The notes under the pieces: generated by a model
The model's database searches: none
Told to the model about the DNA's origin: nothing
Seen by the model: the letters and a program-made list of their open reading frames with translations, nothing else
Part shown: one piece after another, positions 8,746-16,346 of the stretch
Numbering within the stretch: position 1 is the stretch's first letter
How the letters are laid out: each line of letters begins with the position of its first letter
NCBI GenBank assembly: GCA_938017795.1
Contig: CALIJZ010000013.1
Span: 1-64,000, forward strand
Origin: an uncultured Bacteriovoracaceae bacterium
GTDB lineage: Bacteria; Bdellovibrionota; Bacteriovoracia; Bacteriovoracales; Bacteriovoracaceae
Direction: 5' to 3'
Length of the DNA: 64,000 bases
Program-made: the position numbers and the translations under genes

Positions 8746-9768
8746 ATGAACCGCAGAGCAATTACTTATGATGATGTTTTATTAGTCCCTAGTTATAATC
8801 ACTATGAATCAAGACGAATAGTTGAAACAAAAATTACAGACCGAACAGGTAAGCTCTCTCTTGATCTTCCGGTAATGACTTCCAACATGGATACAATTAC
8901 TGAAAGCTCGATGGCAAATTTTATGGGAGAAAAGGGTGGAATAGGTTTTTTACATCGCTTCATGGATATAGATACCAACGTTTCAGAGTTTAAGAAGTGT
9001 AAGTCAAAGGTTGTTGTCTCAGTTGGTTGTAACGTTAATGAGTTTGAAAGAGCTCAGGCGCTAAAAGATGCTGGAGCAGATTATTTTTGCATTGATGTTG
9101 CTCATGCTCACGCTAAATATATTGGAAAAATGTTAAAAAACTTAAGAGAACTATTAGGAAAAGAGGCCTGTATAATTGGAGGCAATGTTGCCACTTATGC
9201 TGGTGCAGATTACTTAGCCTCTAAAGGAGCAGATATTATAAAAGTTGGTATCGGCGGAGGTTCTGTTTGTACCACGCGTATCAAAACAGGTTTTGGTGTG
9301 CCTATGCTAAACTCTGTTCAAGAGTGTGCTCGATGTGATAGGTCAATTATTGCTGATGGCGGAATAAGAACTCCAGGAGATATTGTAAAGGCCCTTGCTT
9401 TTGGAGCTGATTTCGTCATGATTGGATCGATGATGGCCGGAACTGGTCCAACTCCAGGTGAAGTCTTTGATAAAACAATGCCAGATGGAACAATAAAGAA
9501 ATTCAAAAGATTTAGAGGGATGGCAAGTCTTGAAGTTCAAGAAGATTACAAAGGTAAGATGCCGGAGTGGAAAACTGCTGAGGGAATTTGTACTGAAATA
9601 CCAGCAACAAGTAATGAACATGCAATTTTAGCTGACATAATTGGTGGATTGAGATCAGGCCTCACCTATGCTGGAGCTGCAACTATTAGTGAACTTCAAA
9701 GAAAGCTTGATTATATAGAAATTACTCCTGCCGGGAGAATTGAGAGTTTACCTCATAAGGTCCTTTAA
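8746..9768 (+). CDS. guaC: GMP reductase (IMPDH/GMPR family)
   Basis: I choose the ATG at 8746 because AAAGGAAG precedes it by a few bases; an upstream in-frame ATG at 8722 adds eight residues. The 340-residue TIM-barrel protein has no CBS domains, as in GMP reductase. The catalytic loop is GGGSVCTTR (Cys175) followed by IKTGFG, which resembles the KTG of GuaC more than the corresponding IMPDH stretch. GMP reductase converts GMP to IMP with NADPH in purine salvage. The first Gly of GGGSVC replaces the usual Pro-containing GPGSVC. An IMPDH-like activity cannot be excluded. Confidence 0.8.
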   Translation: MNRRAITYDDVLLVPSYNHYESRRIVETKITDRTGKLSLDLPVMTSNMDTITESSMANFMGEKGGIGFLHRFMDIDTNVSEFKKCKSKVVVSVGCNVNEFERAQALKDAGADYFCIDVAHAHAKYIGKMLKNLRELLGKEACIIGGNVATYAGADYLASKGADIIKVGIGGGSVCTTRIKTGFGVPMLNSVQECARCDRSIIADGGIRTPGDIVKALAFGADFVMIGSMMAGTGPTPGEVFDKTMPDGTIKKFKRFRGMASLEVQEDYKGKMPEWKTAEGICTEIPATSNEHAILADIIGGLRSGLTYAGAATISELQRKLDYIEITPAGRIESLPHKVL

Positions 9769-9820
9769 GTTGTAAATAAAGCAAACGACTCAATAACTTT
9801 AAGCTCAAAAAGAAATCTTA

Positions 9821-10264
9821 TTATTTTATAGGGTTTAAATACTTACAACTTAAATTATTTTCTTTAATACCTTTACTTTCAGTTCTTGAGGATTTCAATA
9901 TTTCAAAATCTCCAAAGAAGGTATTCTGACTTTGCCCCAGGAACTTTATAGAATTACTACTTTTTGTAAGTGAAACATCAAATTTAATGTTCTTAGTCTT
10001 CTTAAAACTAATATTCACATTTCCATTGTCTAATACCTCAACCTCACCTTGAGTAACATACCCAAAATCATTTAAATATGCATCAGCAGTATAAACACTA
10101 TCTAAAGAATAGTTTTGACCTTCTAAAGCAATTAAATAATTATATTCTTCACAAAAAATATAATGATATGTAGGAGAAGTGCTAACATTTGCAATGACTC
10201 TAGATTTATTTGGTGTAGTCGCACAAGAAGCTAAAAAAAGAAGAAAAAGTAATACAAGTTTCAT
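9821..10264 (-). CDS. Small lipoprotein, function unknown
   Basis: This 147-residue protein has a lipoprotein signal peptide ending in LASC (Cys14). The remainder is beta-strand-like with two further cysteines. No family is recognised. It stands alone between guaC (convergent) and mscS (same strand, 76 bp upstream), with AAAGGAAT a few bases before the ATG. Expected location is the outer or inner membrane facing the periplasm. Confidence 0.7.
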   Translation of the reverse strand: MKLVLLFLLFLASCATTPNKSRVIANVSTSPTYHYIFCEEYNYLIALEGQNYSLDSVYTADAYLNDFGYVTQGEVEVLDNGNVNISFKKTKNIKFDVSLTKSSNSIKFLGQSQNTFFGDFEILKSSRTESKGIKENNLSCKYLNPIK

Positions 10265-10340
10265 AGATAATTCCTTTGTAAATATTTATAGTTAAGCATA
10301 TGTTTTTTAATGAAATAGTAAAAATGAACTATTTTTCCTT

Positions 10341-11195
10341 TCATGAGCCTATAGGACCTAATTCAACACCTTCAGAATAAGCAACTTTAATATTATGCTC
10401 ACTCATTGCTTTTTTAAGATTAGCATTGACTGCAAATAGGACATCCCAATAATTTTCAACCTTAGCAAATGGCCACACAGAAAGTCTAATACTGTGAGAA
10501 TCGAAATCTTTAATTCCTACAAATGGAACAGGGTCACTTAAAACTCCCGGTGTATTTTTAACAACATCTTCTAAAATTTTTTTAACTTTAGGAAAATCTT
10601 CAGCATAAGGCATTGAAATTTCTGTATCTACTCTAACCACTCCTTCAAAAGAATGATTTGTAACAATATCACTAATTGCTATTCCATTAGGGATGATGGC
10701 CATTTTCTTATCAAACAGTTCAATATTTGTGTTAATAATTTGAATTCCTCTCACTACTCCAAGCTGACCTTGAACTTCAACAACATCTCCCACTTTATAA
10801 GGTCTAAAAATTAAAATCAGGATTCCTGCAGCAAAATGCCCTAAACTTCCTTGTAACCCCATTCCGATAGCAAAAAAAGCTGCACCCAAAACAGCTACAA
10901 ACTTTGTCGTTTCTATTCCAATAATAGAAGCAATAATAAAGAAAAGAATAACCTTTAATCCAAGTGAGAAAACACTATTTACAAAAGGACGTAATTCAAG
11001 ACTAACATTTGTTTTTTCTAATAACTTTTTTCCCCAATCAATTAGAACATTTATAATTTTAAGTCCTATAAATAAAACAAAAAGTGCAATGATAAATTTA
11101 GGGACAAAAGTTACAACCATATCAAGGTATTGTTCTGCTTTTTTTCCTACGACGCTTTTTAATATATCTTCCATAGAAAAGATTATGAAATTCAT
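10341..11195 (-). CDS. mscS: Small-conductance mechanosensitive channel, MscS type
   Basis: The 284-residue protein has three N-terminal membrane helices. The pore helix reads VLGAAFFAIGMGLQGSLG, followed by AAGILILIFRPYKVGD, the MscS TM3 and entry to the beta domain. A C-terminal alpha/beta vestibule follows. It releases solutes on hypo-osmotic shock. Length matches E. coli MscS (286). The start may be Met1 (11195) or Met8 (11174); neither has a clear ribosome site. Transcribed alone, divergent from the haem-motif lipoprotein. Confidence 0.92.
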   Translation of the reverse strand: MNFIIFSMEDILKSVVGKKAEQYLDMVVTFVPKFIIALFVLFIGLKIINVLIDWGKKLLEKTNVSLELRPFVNSVFSLGLKVILFFIIASIIGIETTKFVAVLGAAFFAIGMGLQGSLGHFAAGILILIFRPYKVGDVVEVQGQLGVVRGIQIINTNIELFDKKMAIIPNGIAISDIVTNHSFEGVVRVDTEISMPYAEDFPKVKKILEDVVKNTPGVLSDPVPFVGIKDFDSHSIRLSVWPFAKVENYWDVLFAVNANLKKAMSEHNIKVAYSEGVELGPIGS

Positions 11196-11350
11196 TGGCT
11201 TATTAGTCTAGTGTCTTATTCTTGACTTTATTAATCACTGATTATGATCTTGCTACCTATTCCTAAAAGGAATTACAGTCATACGCATTTCATTCTAAAT
11301 CAATATTAAAAAATAACTTATATTTAAAGTAATAACAATTGGAGTAAAAT

Positions 11351-11713
11351 ATGAAATTTTTATTTGTCCTGATCATTTTTCTTAGTTCGTGTAAAGAGGT
11401 TAGAAGTTCTTCATCTGCATTAAATAATCGCTCTTCTTCTATTAACCCAGAGACTAATTTGAACTCACCTGTAAACTCTCCTAGTACTAAAGTAAGTTTT
11501 GAACAATTACAAAATGAGCTCTTATTTGGGAAGTGTTTAAAATGCCATAGCTGGGTGAACTCTCAAGAAGAACTTAATAAACGAGTAATCCCTGGGGAAC
11601 CAAATTCAAGCTCACTCTTTATGCAAGTAGACTCTGGTAATATGCCAATTGGTGGACCAGTTCTAAACAGTGATGAATTAGATTTAGTTTTTAATTATAT
11701 TTTAGATTTATAA
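11351..11713 (+). CDS. Lipoprotein with single c-type haem motif
   Basis: This 120-residue protein has a lipoprotein signal (FLSSC, Cys14), a serine/asparagine-rich spacer and a C-terminal domain with CLKCH (a CxxCH haem-attachment site). A later MPIGGPVLN segment, whose Met could be the sixth haem ligand, resembles small class I cytochromes c. It would be a membrane-tethered periplasmic electron carrier. TTGGAG stands 6 bases before the ATG. The haem motif is read directly; actual haem binding is inference. It converges with the zincin gene 5 bp away. Confidence 0.7.
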   Translation: MKFLFVLIIFLSSCKEVRSSSSALNNRSSSINPETNLNSPVNSPSTKVSFEQLQNELLFGKCLKCHSWVNSQEELNKRVIPGEPNSSSLFMQVDSGNMPIGGPVLNSDELDLVFNYILDL

Positions 11714-11718
11714 TTTTT

Positions 11719-12861
11719 TTAATTAAAGAAATTCAACGCTCTTTGAAGTAAGCTGGCTTTTTCCTTAATACTTGTCATCCCATCCAAGTATAGCTTTCTT
11801 TTTAATCGAGAACTTTCTTGAAAGATTTTTTCTAAGTCAGCTTGAGTTTCATAACTTCCTATTGATCTTTCAAGTTTGGCATAATCTTCAATATTCCTAG
11901 CACAAATTGATTCAAGTTTAGTGTAATAGGATTGTAATTCATTTTTTAACTGCTTGATATAAGGACGTTTGCCATCATGCAATTTAGCCACTTCAGGGGC
12001 ATAGAAGTCAATAGCAAAGTCTTTATCGGATATAATAAAAGTATTAAAAGATCGAATAACATTTTTATTTTCAAAGTCTTTTATAAATGACTTTTGCAAG
12101 TCAATCATCTCTGCAGTTGCAGACATAATCTTTCTTGCAAAGTTTGCAGAATTTTTTAAAGAACTATAGTACTTTTTTTTATTTCCAGTTTTTAAGAGAT
12201 TTCTGGCTTCCCAATAGACATCACTGGCTAAAGTGTAAACTTCTTCCGAACTGTAGGATCTAGAGTAAATATTTTCAGAATGTAATGGCACTCCCGTAAC
12301 GGCCCTAACGTCTAATCTATTATAAGAATTCAAGACTCCTTGATTTCTTAAAGAGTTAAAATATGCATGTCTGTATTCATGAAATAAAGTTCGTGGCTTC
12401 AATTCAAGCGCTAGATCTACTGCTGCACTTGGGTTAATAGTTAAAGAACTTTGAGCAACAGAATAAGCTCCATTAGAATACATTTCCAGCATTTCATAGA
12501 CAGATACATAAATGGACTTTACCTCAAACTTCTCTTTTAATTTATTTACAAGTTTATTACTTGAAGATGGAAAGATCTCTAAAGCTTCTCTAGAATTTAA
12601 TTGTACTATTTTAGATTCTAAGCCTAATAATTTATAAAACTTATCTAGCGCCATAACTATTTCGAGACTATGTTTATGTATTTCAGATTCATTATATTTC
12701 TTGAAATTTGTTCTTAACTCTATAAATCTAGTATCAATTTTATCTTGAAAAAGTTGAATCTTCTCTAGGTTTAAATCTTCAAGATATTCTTGGCCGCAAA
12801 CCCCTCCAAAAAGAGAGAGTGAAAATAAGAAAAAAATAGAAGCAAATTGAAACTGCAGCAT
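11719..12861 (-). CDS. Exported HExxH zinc-metallopeptidase-like protein
   Basis: This 380-residue protein has a signal peptide of about 23 residues. A zincin motif, TLFHEYRHAYF (His161, Glu162, His165), sits in an otherwise helical, lysine-rich protein. I see no recognisable family and cannot identify the third zinc ligand with confidence. A second exported protein in the window (46578-47477) has a similar build with HELIH. It probably acts in the periplasm or outside the cell, as a protease or wall-related hydrolase; substrate unknown. Confidence 0.65.
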   Translation of the reverse strand: MLQFQFASIFFLFSLSLFGGVCGQEYLEDLNLEKIQLFQDKIDTRFIELRTNFKKYNESEIHKHSLEIVMALDKFYKLLGLESKIVQLNSREALEIFPSSSNKLVNKLKEKFEVKSIYVSVYEMLEMYSNGAYSVAQSSLTINPSAAVDLALELKPRTLFHEYRHAYFNSLRNQGVLNSYNRLDVRAVTGVPLHSENIYSRSYSSEEVYTLASDVYWEARNLLKTGNKKKYYSSLKNSANFARKIMSATAEMIDLQKSFIKDFENKNVIRSFNTFIISDKDFAIDFYAPEVAKLHDGKRPYIKQLKNELQSYYTKLESICARNIEDYAKLERSIGSYETQADLEKIFQESSRLKRKLYLDGMTSIKEKASLLQRALNFFN

Positions 12862-12908
12862 TTCTTAATTTTATCACATTACCTTTAGAAGATTCTTACT
12901 TGAAACTA

Positions 12909-12937
12909 TTGTCAGATTGAAAAAAGCTCAATATAGT
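12909..12937 (+). promoter_or_regulatory. Sigma-70-type promoter of feoAB
   Basis: TTGTCA (12909-12914), a 17-bp spacer and TATAGT (12932-12937) give five of six matches to each hexamer. Transcription would start near 12944, about 10 bases before the first possible FeoA start and 37 before the second. I see no convincing Fur box here. Confidence 0.55.
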
Positions 12938-12953
12938 CACATATGGCTAATAA

Positions 12954-13199
12954 ATGTTTGGCATACGAAACAGAGTTGAAATGAAACTAAGTGATTGTAA
13001 AAAAGGTCAGACTGTACAAGTCACTGACTCGATTCATGACATATTTGATAGGCACGGATTAGTTGATGGAGAAGAAATTGAGATTGTAAATAATAACTGC
13101 TTAATGCCGATGCAGCTAATGATAAGAGGTTCAAAAGTAGCTATCAGAAAATCAGTAGCCAAACAAATAAGTGTCACAGTATCAGAGAGTAAAGAATGA
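12954..13199 (+). CDS. feoA: Ferrous iron transport protein A (FeoA)
   Basis: This is an 81-residue SH3-like FeoA protein; the conserved part starts at Met10 (ATG at 12981: MKLSDCKKGQ), which may be the true start and would give 72 residues, the usual size. It contains the typical DRHGLVDGEEIEIV and PMQLMIRGSKVAIR segments. FeoA assists the FeoB permease in ferrous iron uptake. It overlaps feoB by ATGA, so the two are coupled. A promoter with good hexamers lies directly upstream. Confidence 0.9.
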   Translation: MFGIRNRVEMKLSDCKKGQTVQVTDSIHDIFDRHGLVDGEEIEIVNNNCLMPMQLMIRGSKVAIRKSVAKQISVTVSESKE

Positions 13200-15046
13200 A
13201 TACATTTGCATTAATTGGTGCACCCAACTCAGGTAAGTCTACTTTATTTAATTTATTAACAAATAAAAATCAAAAAATCGCCAACTACCCTGGCGTCACT
13301 GTCGAATCAAGCATTGGTAATATTAATGAAGAAGTAAAAGTGATCGATCTCCCAGGTCTTTATGGATTAAAAACCAAAGGACTAGATGAGAAAATTACAA
13401 GAGACTATATTATTAAGGATCATTCTAATCCTTTATTGGTAAAATTTAGTAAAGAAGAACTTAACTATCATTCTTTAATTATAGTGGCTGATGCAACTAA
13501 GTTAGCAAAATCATTGTATCTATGTATTGAATTAAAAAGATTAAAGATACCAACTATTTTAGTCTTAAGTAGGACTGATCTATCTGAAAAAAGAAATCAA
13601 AAAATTGATTTAAAAGTACTTCAAAAGCACTTAGATATTCCAGTCTATGAAACATCACGACTTAATGATGATTCAATTGAAAAACTAAAAAAAAATATCC
13701 TAAATTTAGCAACGACTGAAAGAAAATCAGTTCAATCCATTAACTCAAGTAAACTTTCACATTTAATCAACGTTGATAATTGGTCAAAAGATACTTTTGA
13801 TGAAATCGATAAAGTCTTAAAGTTGGCAATTCAAGAGAAAATTAAACCTGATACTTTAAGTGAAAAAATAGATGCCACTTTAACTCATCCAATTTTTGGT
13901 CCTATCTTCTTGCTTCTTATTATGTATTGCATCTTTCAAACTCTTTTTGAATTCTCTGGTCCTTTTCAAGATATCATTTCTAATTCTTTTGACGCTTTCT
14001 CTGCTGGTGTTGTTTCTCTAGGCTTACCACCAATGTTAGAGAGCTTTATTGTCGATGGAATTATTGCTGGTATTGGTGGGAGTGTTATCTTTGTACCACA
14101 AATTGCATTTTTATTTTTATTCATCGGCATAATGGAAGAAACTGGTTATCTTTCAAGAGTAGCCTACTTATTAGATACCTTTATGATGAAAATGGGACTC
14201 CCAGGCAAAGCAGTTATTCCATTGATTTCAAGTCACGCATGTGCAATTCCTGGAATCATGTCTACAAGATCTTTAAATAATGAAAGAGATAGAATTATCA
14301 CGACCCTCGTTGCTCCTCTCACTCAGTGCTCTGCAAGGTTACCTGTTTATGTTTTATTACTAGCTTGTTTTTTACCTCTTGCTTCTCAAGGACCAGCTCT
14401 TTTACTTCTTTATATTATTGGAATTGTTTCAAGTTTTTTAGTTGCTTTTGTTATGAAGTTTATTCTTAAAGCAGATAATAAGCAGGCCCATTTAATTGAG
14501 CTTCCTAATTACCAATTGCCTAATATGAAAATGGTTCTAAAAAGTGTAATTGATCAATCATGGTCATTTTTAAAAAATGCTGGAACTGTTATTGTTGCCC
14601 TTACTATCGCTCTTTGGTTCTTAACTTATTTTCCGACAAGAACTGCTCCCAATACTGGAATAGAACATTCTTATGCTGGCAAACTTGCTGACGTTGTCAT
14701 GCCAGTGTTTGAGCCTCTAGGCTTTGATCATAAACTAACAGTTGCTTTAATTCCTAGTTTCGCTGCTCGAGAAGTCATGGTCTCCACTCTTGCAACAGTA
14801 ATGGCAGTTGATGATCCTGAAAGTGAAGCTGGACTAAGTAACTTAAAAGAAACTCTAAGTGAGCAATATGGACTGGGTGTTTTTCTTGCTTTGATTGTCT
14901 GGTTTATTTTTGCACCACAGTGTATCTCAACCTTTGCAGTGATAAAAAGAGAAACCCATGGCTATAAGTGGCCCATTATAGCTTTTGCATACAGTTTGGT
15001 ATTAGCTTACGTATTAGCTTTCATTGTGAAGATTTCTTTTTCTTAA
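13196..15046 (+). CDS. feoB: Ferrous iron transporter FeoB
   Basis: The 616-residue inner-membrane permease has an N-terminal G domain: G1 GAPNSGKST (8-16), G2 near VTVESS, G3 DLPGLYG. Two gate regions follow, with APLTQCSARLPVY and PQCISTFAVIKRET, which carry the conserved cysteines. It imports Fe(II). The G4 motif, usually NxxD, reads SRTD here (VLSRTDLS), so guanine recognition may be altered. The protein is shorter than E. coli FeoB (773) but has the complete core. It overlaps the convergent HMA gene by 26 bp. Confidence 0.95.
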   Translation: MNTFALIGAPNSGKSTLFNLLTNKNQKIANYPGVTVESSIGNINEEVKVIDLPGLYGLKTKGLDEKITRDYIIKDHSNPLLVKFSKEELNYHSLIIVADATKLAKSLYLCIELKRLKIPTILVLSRTDLSEKRNQKIDLKVLQKHLDIPVYETSRLNDDSIEKLKKNILNLATTERKSVQSINSSKLSHLINVDNWSKDTFDEIDKVLKLAIQEKIKPDTLSEKIDATLTHPIFGPIFLLLIMYCIFQTLFEFSGPFQDIISNSFDAFSAGVVSLGLPPMLESFIVDGIIAGIGGSVIFVPQIAFLFLFIGIMEETGYLSRVAYLLDTFMMKMGLPGKAVIPLISSHACAIPGIMSTRSLNNERDRIITTLVAPLTQCSARLPVYVLLLACFLPLASQGPALLLLYIIGIVSSFLVAFVMKFILKADNKQAHLIELPNYQLPNMKMVLKSVIDQSWSFLKNAGTVIVALTIALWFLTYFPTRTAPNTGIEHSYAGKLADVVMPVFEPLGFDHKLTVALIPSFAAREVMVSTLATVMAVDDPESEAGLSNLKETLSEQYGLGVFLALIVWFIFAPQCISTFAVIKRETHGYKWPIIAFAYSLVLAYVLAFIVKISFS

Positions 15047-15308
15047 TCTCTAAGATTCTATATCCATTTTTTTGATCTAAGTTCTTCATTTCTATTTTCG
15101 TTAATGGTTTATTTTCTTTTAGCTCTAACTCTACTGTTTTTAGTTTATGATTATACTTTGAAGTCACTACCGTTCTAATCGATTTTAAATATGAATCAAT
15201 AGATTTCTCACAAGAAGGACAAACGATATCAGGAACAGAATAAGTAAACTTATAACTTCCCAGAGCTTGGGTAGAGAGTAAAAAAAGAAAAATTAGAAAT
15301 TTAGTCAT
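15021..15308 (-). CDS. Exported heavy-metal-associated (HMA-like) domain protein
   Basis: This 95-residue protein has a signal peptide (to about ALG, residue 17). One small ferredoxin-like domain carries VCPSCEKS, the CxxC metal site of HMA domains. Such domains bind copper or other soft metals; here it would be a periplasmic metal carrier. Its start overlaps the end of the upstream acidic lipoprotein gene by 8 bp, so both are likely one operon. Its end runs 26 bp into feoB on the other strand. Confidence 0.75.
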   Translation of the reverse strand: MTKFLIFLFLLSTQALGSYKFTYSVPDIVCPSCEKSIDSYLKSIRTVVTSKYNHKLKTVELELKENKPLTKIEMKNLDQKNGYRILEIKKKKSSQ

Positions 15309-16245
15309 TACTTATCATTGTACAGTTTTTAGTACCTTCTTCACCAGCTTCTACATTAAAATGAATTCTCCTGCCAATATTATCATTAGAAGCAAAATGA
15401 TTATAAAAAACAGCTGCCCGGTCTCCATCATCAGGAACAACCTTAGGTGGAAGATATGTATCCCCTGGCTTCATTCTAACTGAAGTATCACAATGCTTAA
15501 GAGGTCTAACAGTATGGATGCATGGTCCATTACCATTTTCACCAAAATTCATTGTCATATTTTTAAAAATAACTTGGACACCTTGCTCATGCTTAGTTAA
15601 ACAAATGTCTTTATCCTTAATATTATATTCATGAGGGATAGCATCATTGATAATCCCAATAGTAACTTCTGGTTTAACTTTTAAATTAAACTTCATTTTA
15701 GTTCCCATCGTTTCATTACCTAGTGATCCTAACAAAACAAATTCTTTATCTTCAAAGCTCTCGCTCATAAGGTCTACTTTTATACTTACCTGAATATCAG
15801 CTGATTCATTTGCTTTTAAACTTACTTTTTCTAAATCTGTTTTAATTTGAATATATTTTGAAACTTCTTCAATTGAGAGGTCTATATCTCCACCTTTGAA
15901 GTCTTTAAGAGCTTTTACAGATACTGGAATAATAACTTCTTCATTTAAGGCCAGTTCAACTTTATTATCGGCTACTTCAAAAACAAAGTCGGCTGAAGTT
16001 TTAGGAGGTCCAACTGGATCCTCATCATCGTGATCTTCATCCTCTCCATCATCATTACCATCTTCATCTCCAGCAGTATCTTCACCATCTTCTTTGTCTT
16101 CATCTGTGGAGTCTTGTTCATCAGAGCTTTCACCATCAGTATTAGCATCTTCTACATTTGCAGTTTTTCTATCTGTATTACTATAGCTAGCAGTTGGTTT
16201 TCTAAGACAAGAAAATAGTAATACAAAAATTATTAAATATTTCAT
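15301..16245 (-). CDS. Lipoprotein with highly acidic low-complexity linker
   Basis: I take the ATG at 16245 (a TTG at 16263 is also in frame); this gives 314 residues. A lipoprotein signal ends in LFSC (about residue 13). Then comes a 50-residue Asp/Glu/Gly-rich linker (about 35-85), a beta-sandwich-like middle part and a C-terminal part with conserved-looking His and Cys (GPCIHTVRPLKHC, FYNHF). The pattern might suggest a cupredoxin-like or other metal-binding domain, but that is weak. Co-transcription with an HMA-domain protein supports a metal-related role. No family recognised. Confidence 0.65.
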   Translation of the reverse strand: MKYLIIFVLLFSCLRKPTASYSNTDRKTANVEDANTDGESSDEQDSTDEDKEDGEDTAGDEDGNDDGEDEDHDDEDPVGPPKTSADFVFEVADNKVELALNEEVIIPVSVKALKDFKGGDIDLSIEEVSKYIQIKTDLEKVSLKANESADIQVSIKVDLMSESFEDKEFVLLGSLGNETMGTKMKFNLKVKPEVTIGIINDAIPHEYNIKDKDICLTKHEQGVQVIFKNMTMNFGENGNGPCIHTVRPLKHCDTSVRMKPGDTYLPPKVVPDDGDRAAVFYNHFASNDNIGRRIHFNVEAGEEGTKNCTMISND

Positions 16246-16251
16246 TCTTAG

Positions 16252-16280
16252 ATTATAAGTCAAAGAGAGATCAGCATCAA
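16252..16280 (-). promoter_or_regulatory. Sigma-70-type promoter giving an apparently leaderless mRNA
   Basis: On the minus strand, TTGATG (16280-16275), a 17-bp spacer and a perfect TATAAT (16257-16252) stand six bases before the ATG at 16245. Transcription would start at or next to the start codon, and there is no clear Shine-Dalgarno. This suggests a leaderless transcript for the acidic lipoprotein/HMA pair. Confidence 0.5.
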
Positions 16281-16346
16281 AGGATCTAGTCTTTACCTCT
16301 TTTTGCCGACTCTCTTAGTTGGCAATCAGAAAAACGAAGAAGTATT

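Noticed and set aside
12862-12953. Fur operator before feoAB
   Set aside because: No match to the GATAATGATAATCATTATC pattern beyond general AT richness.
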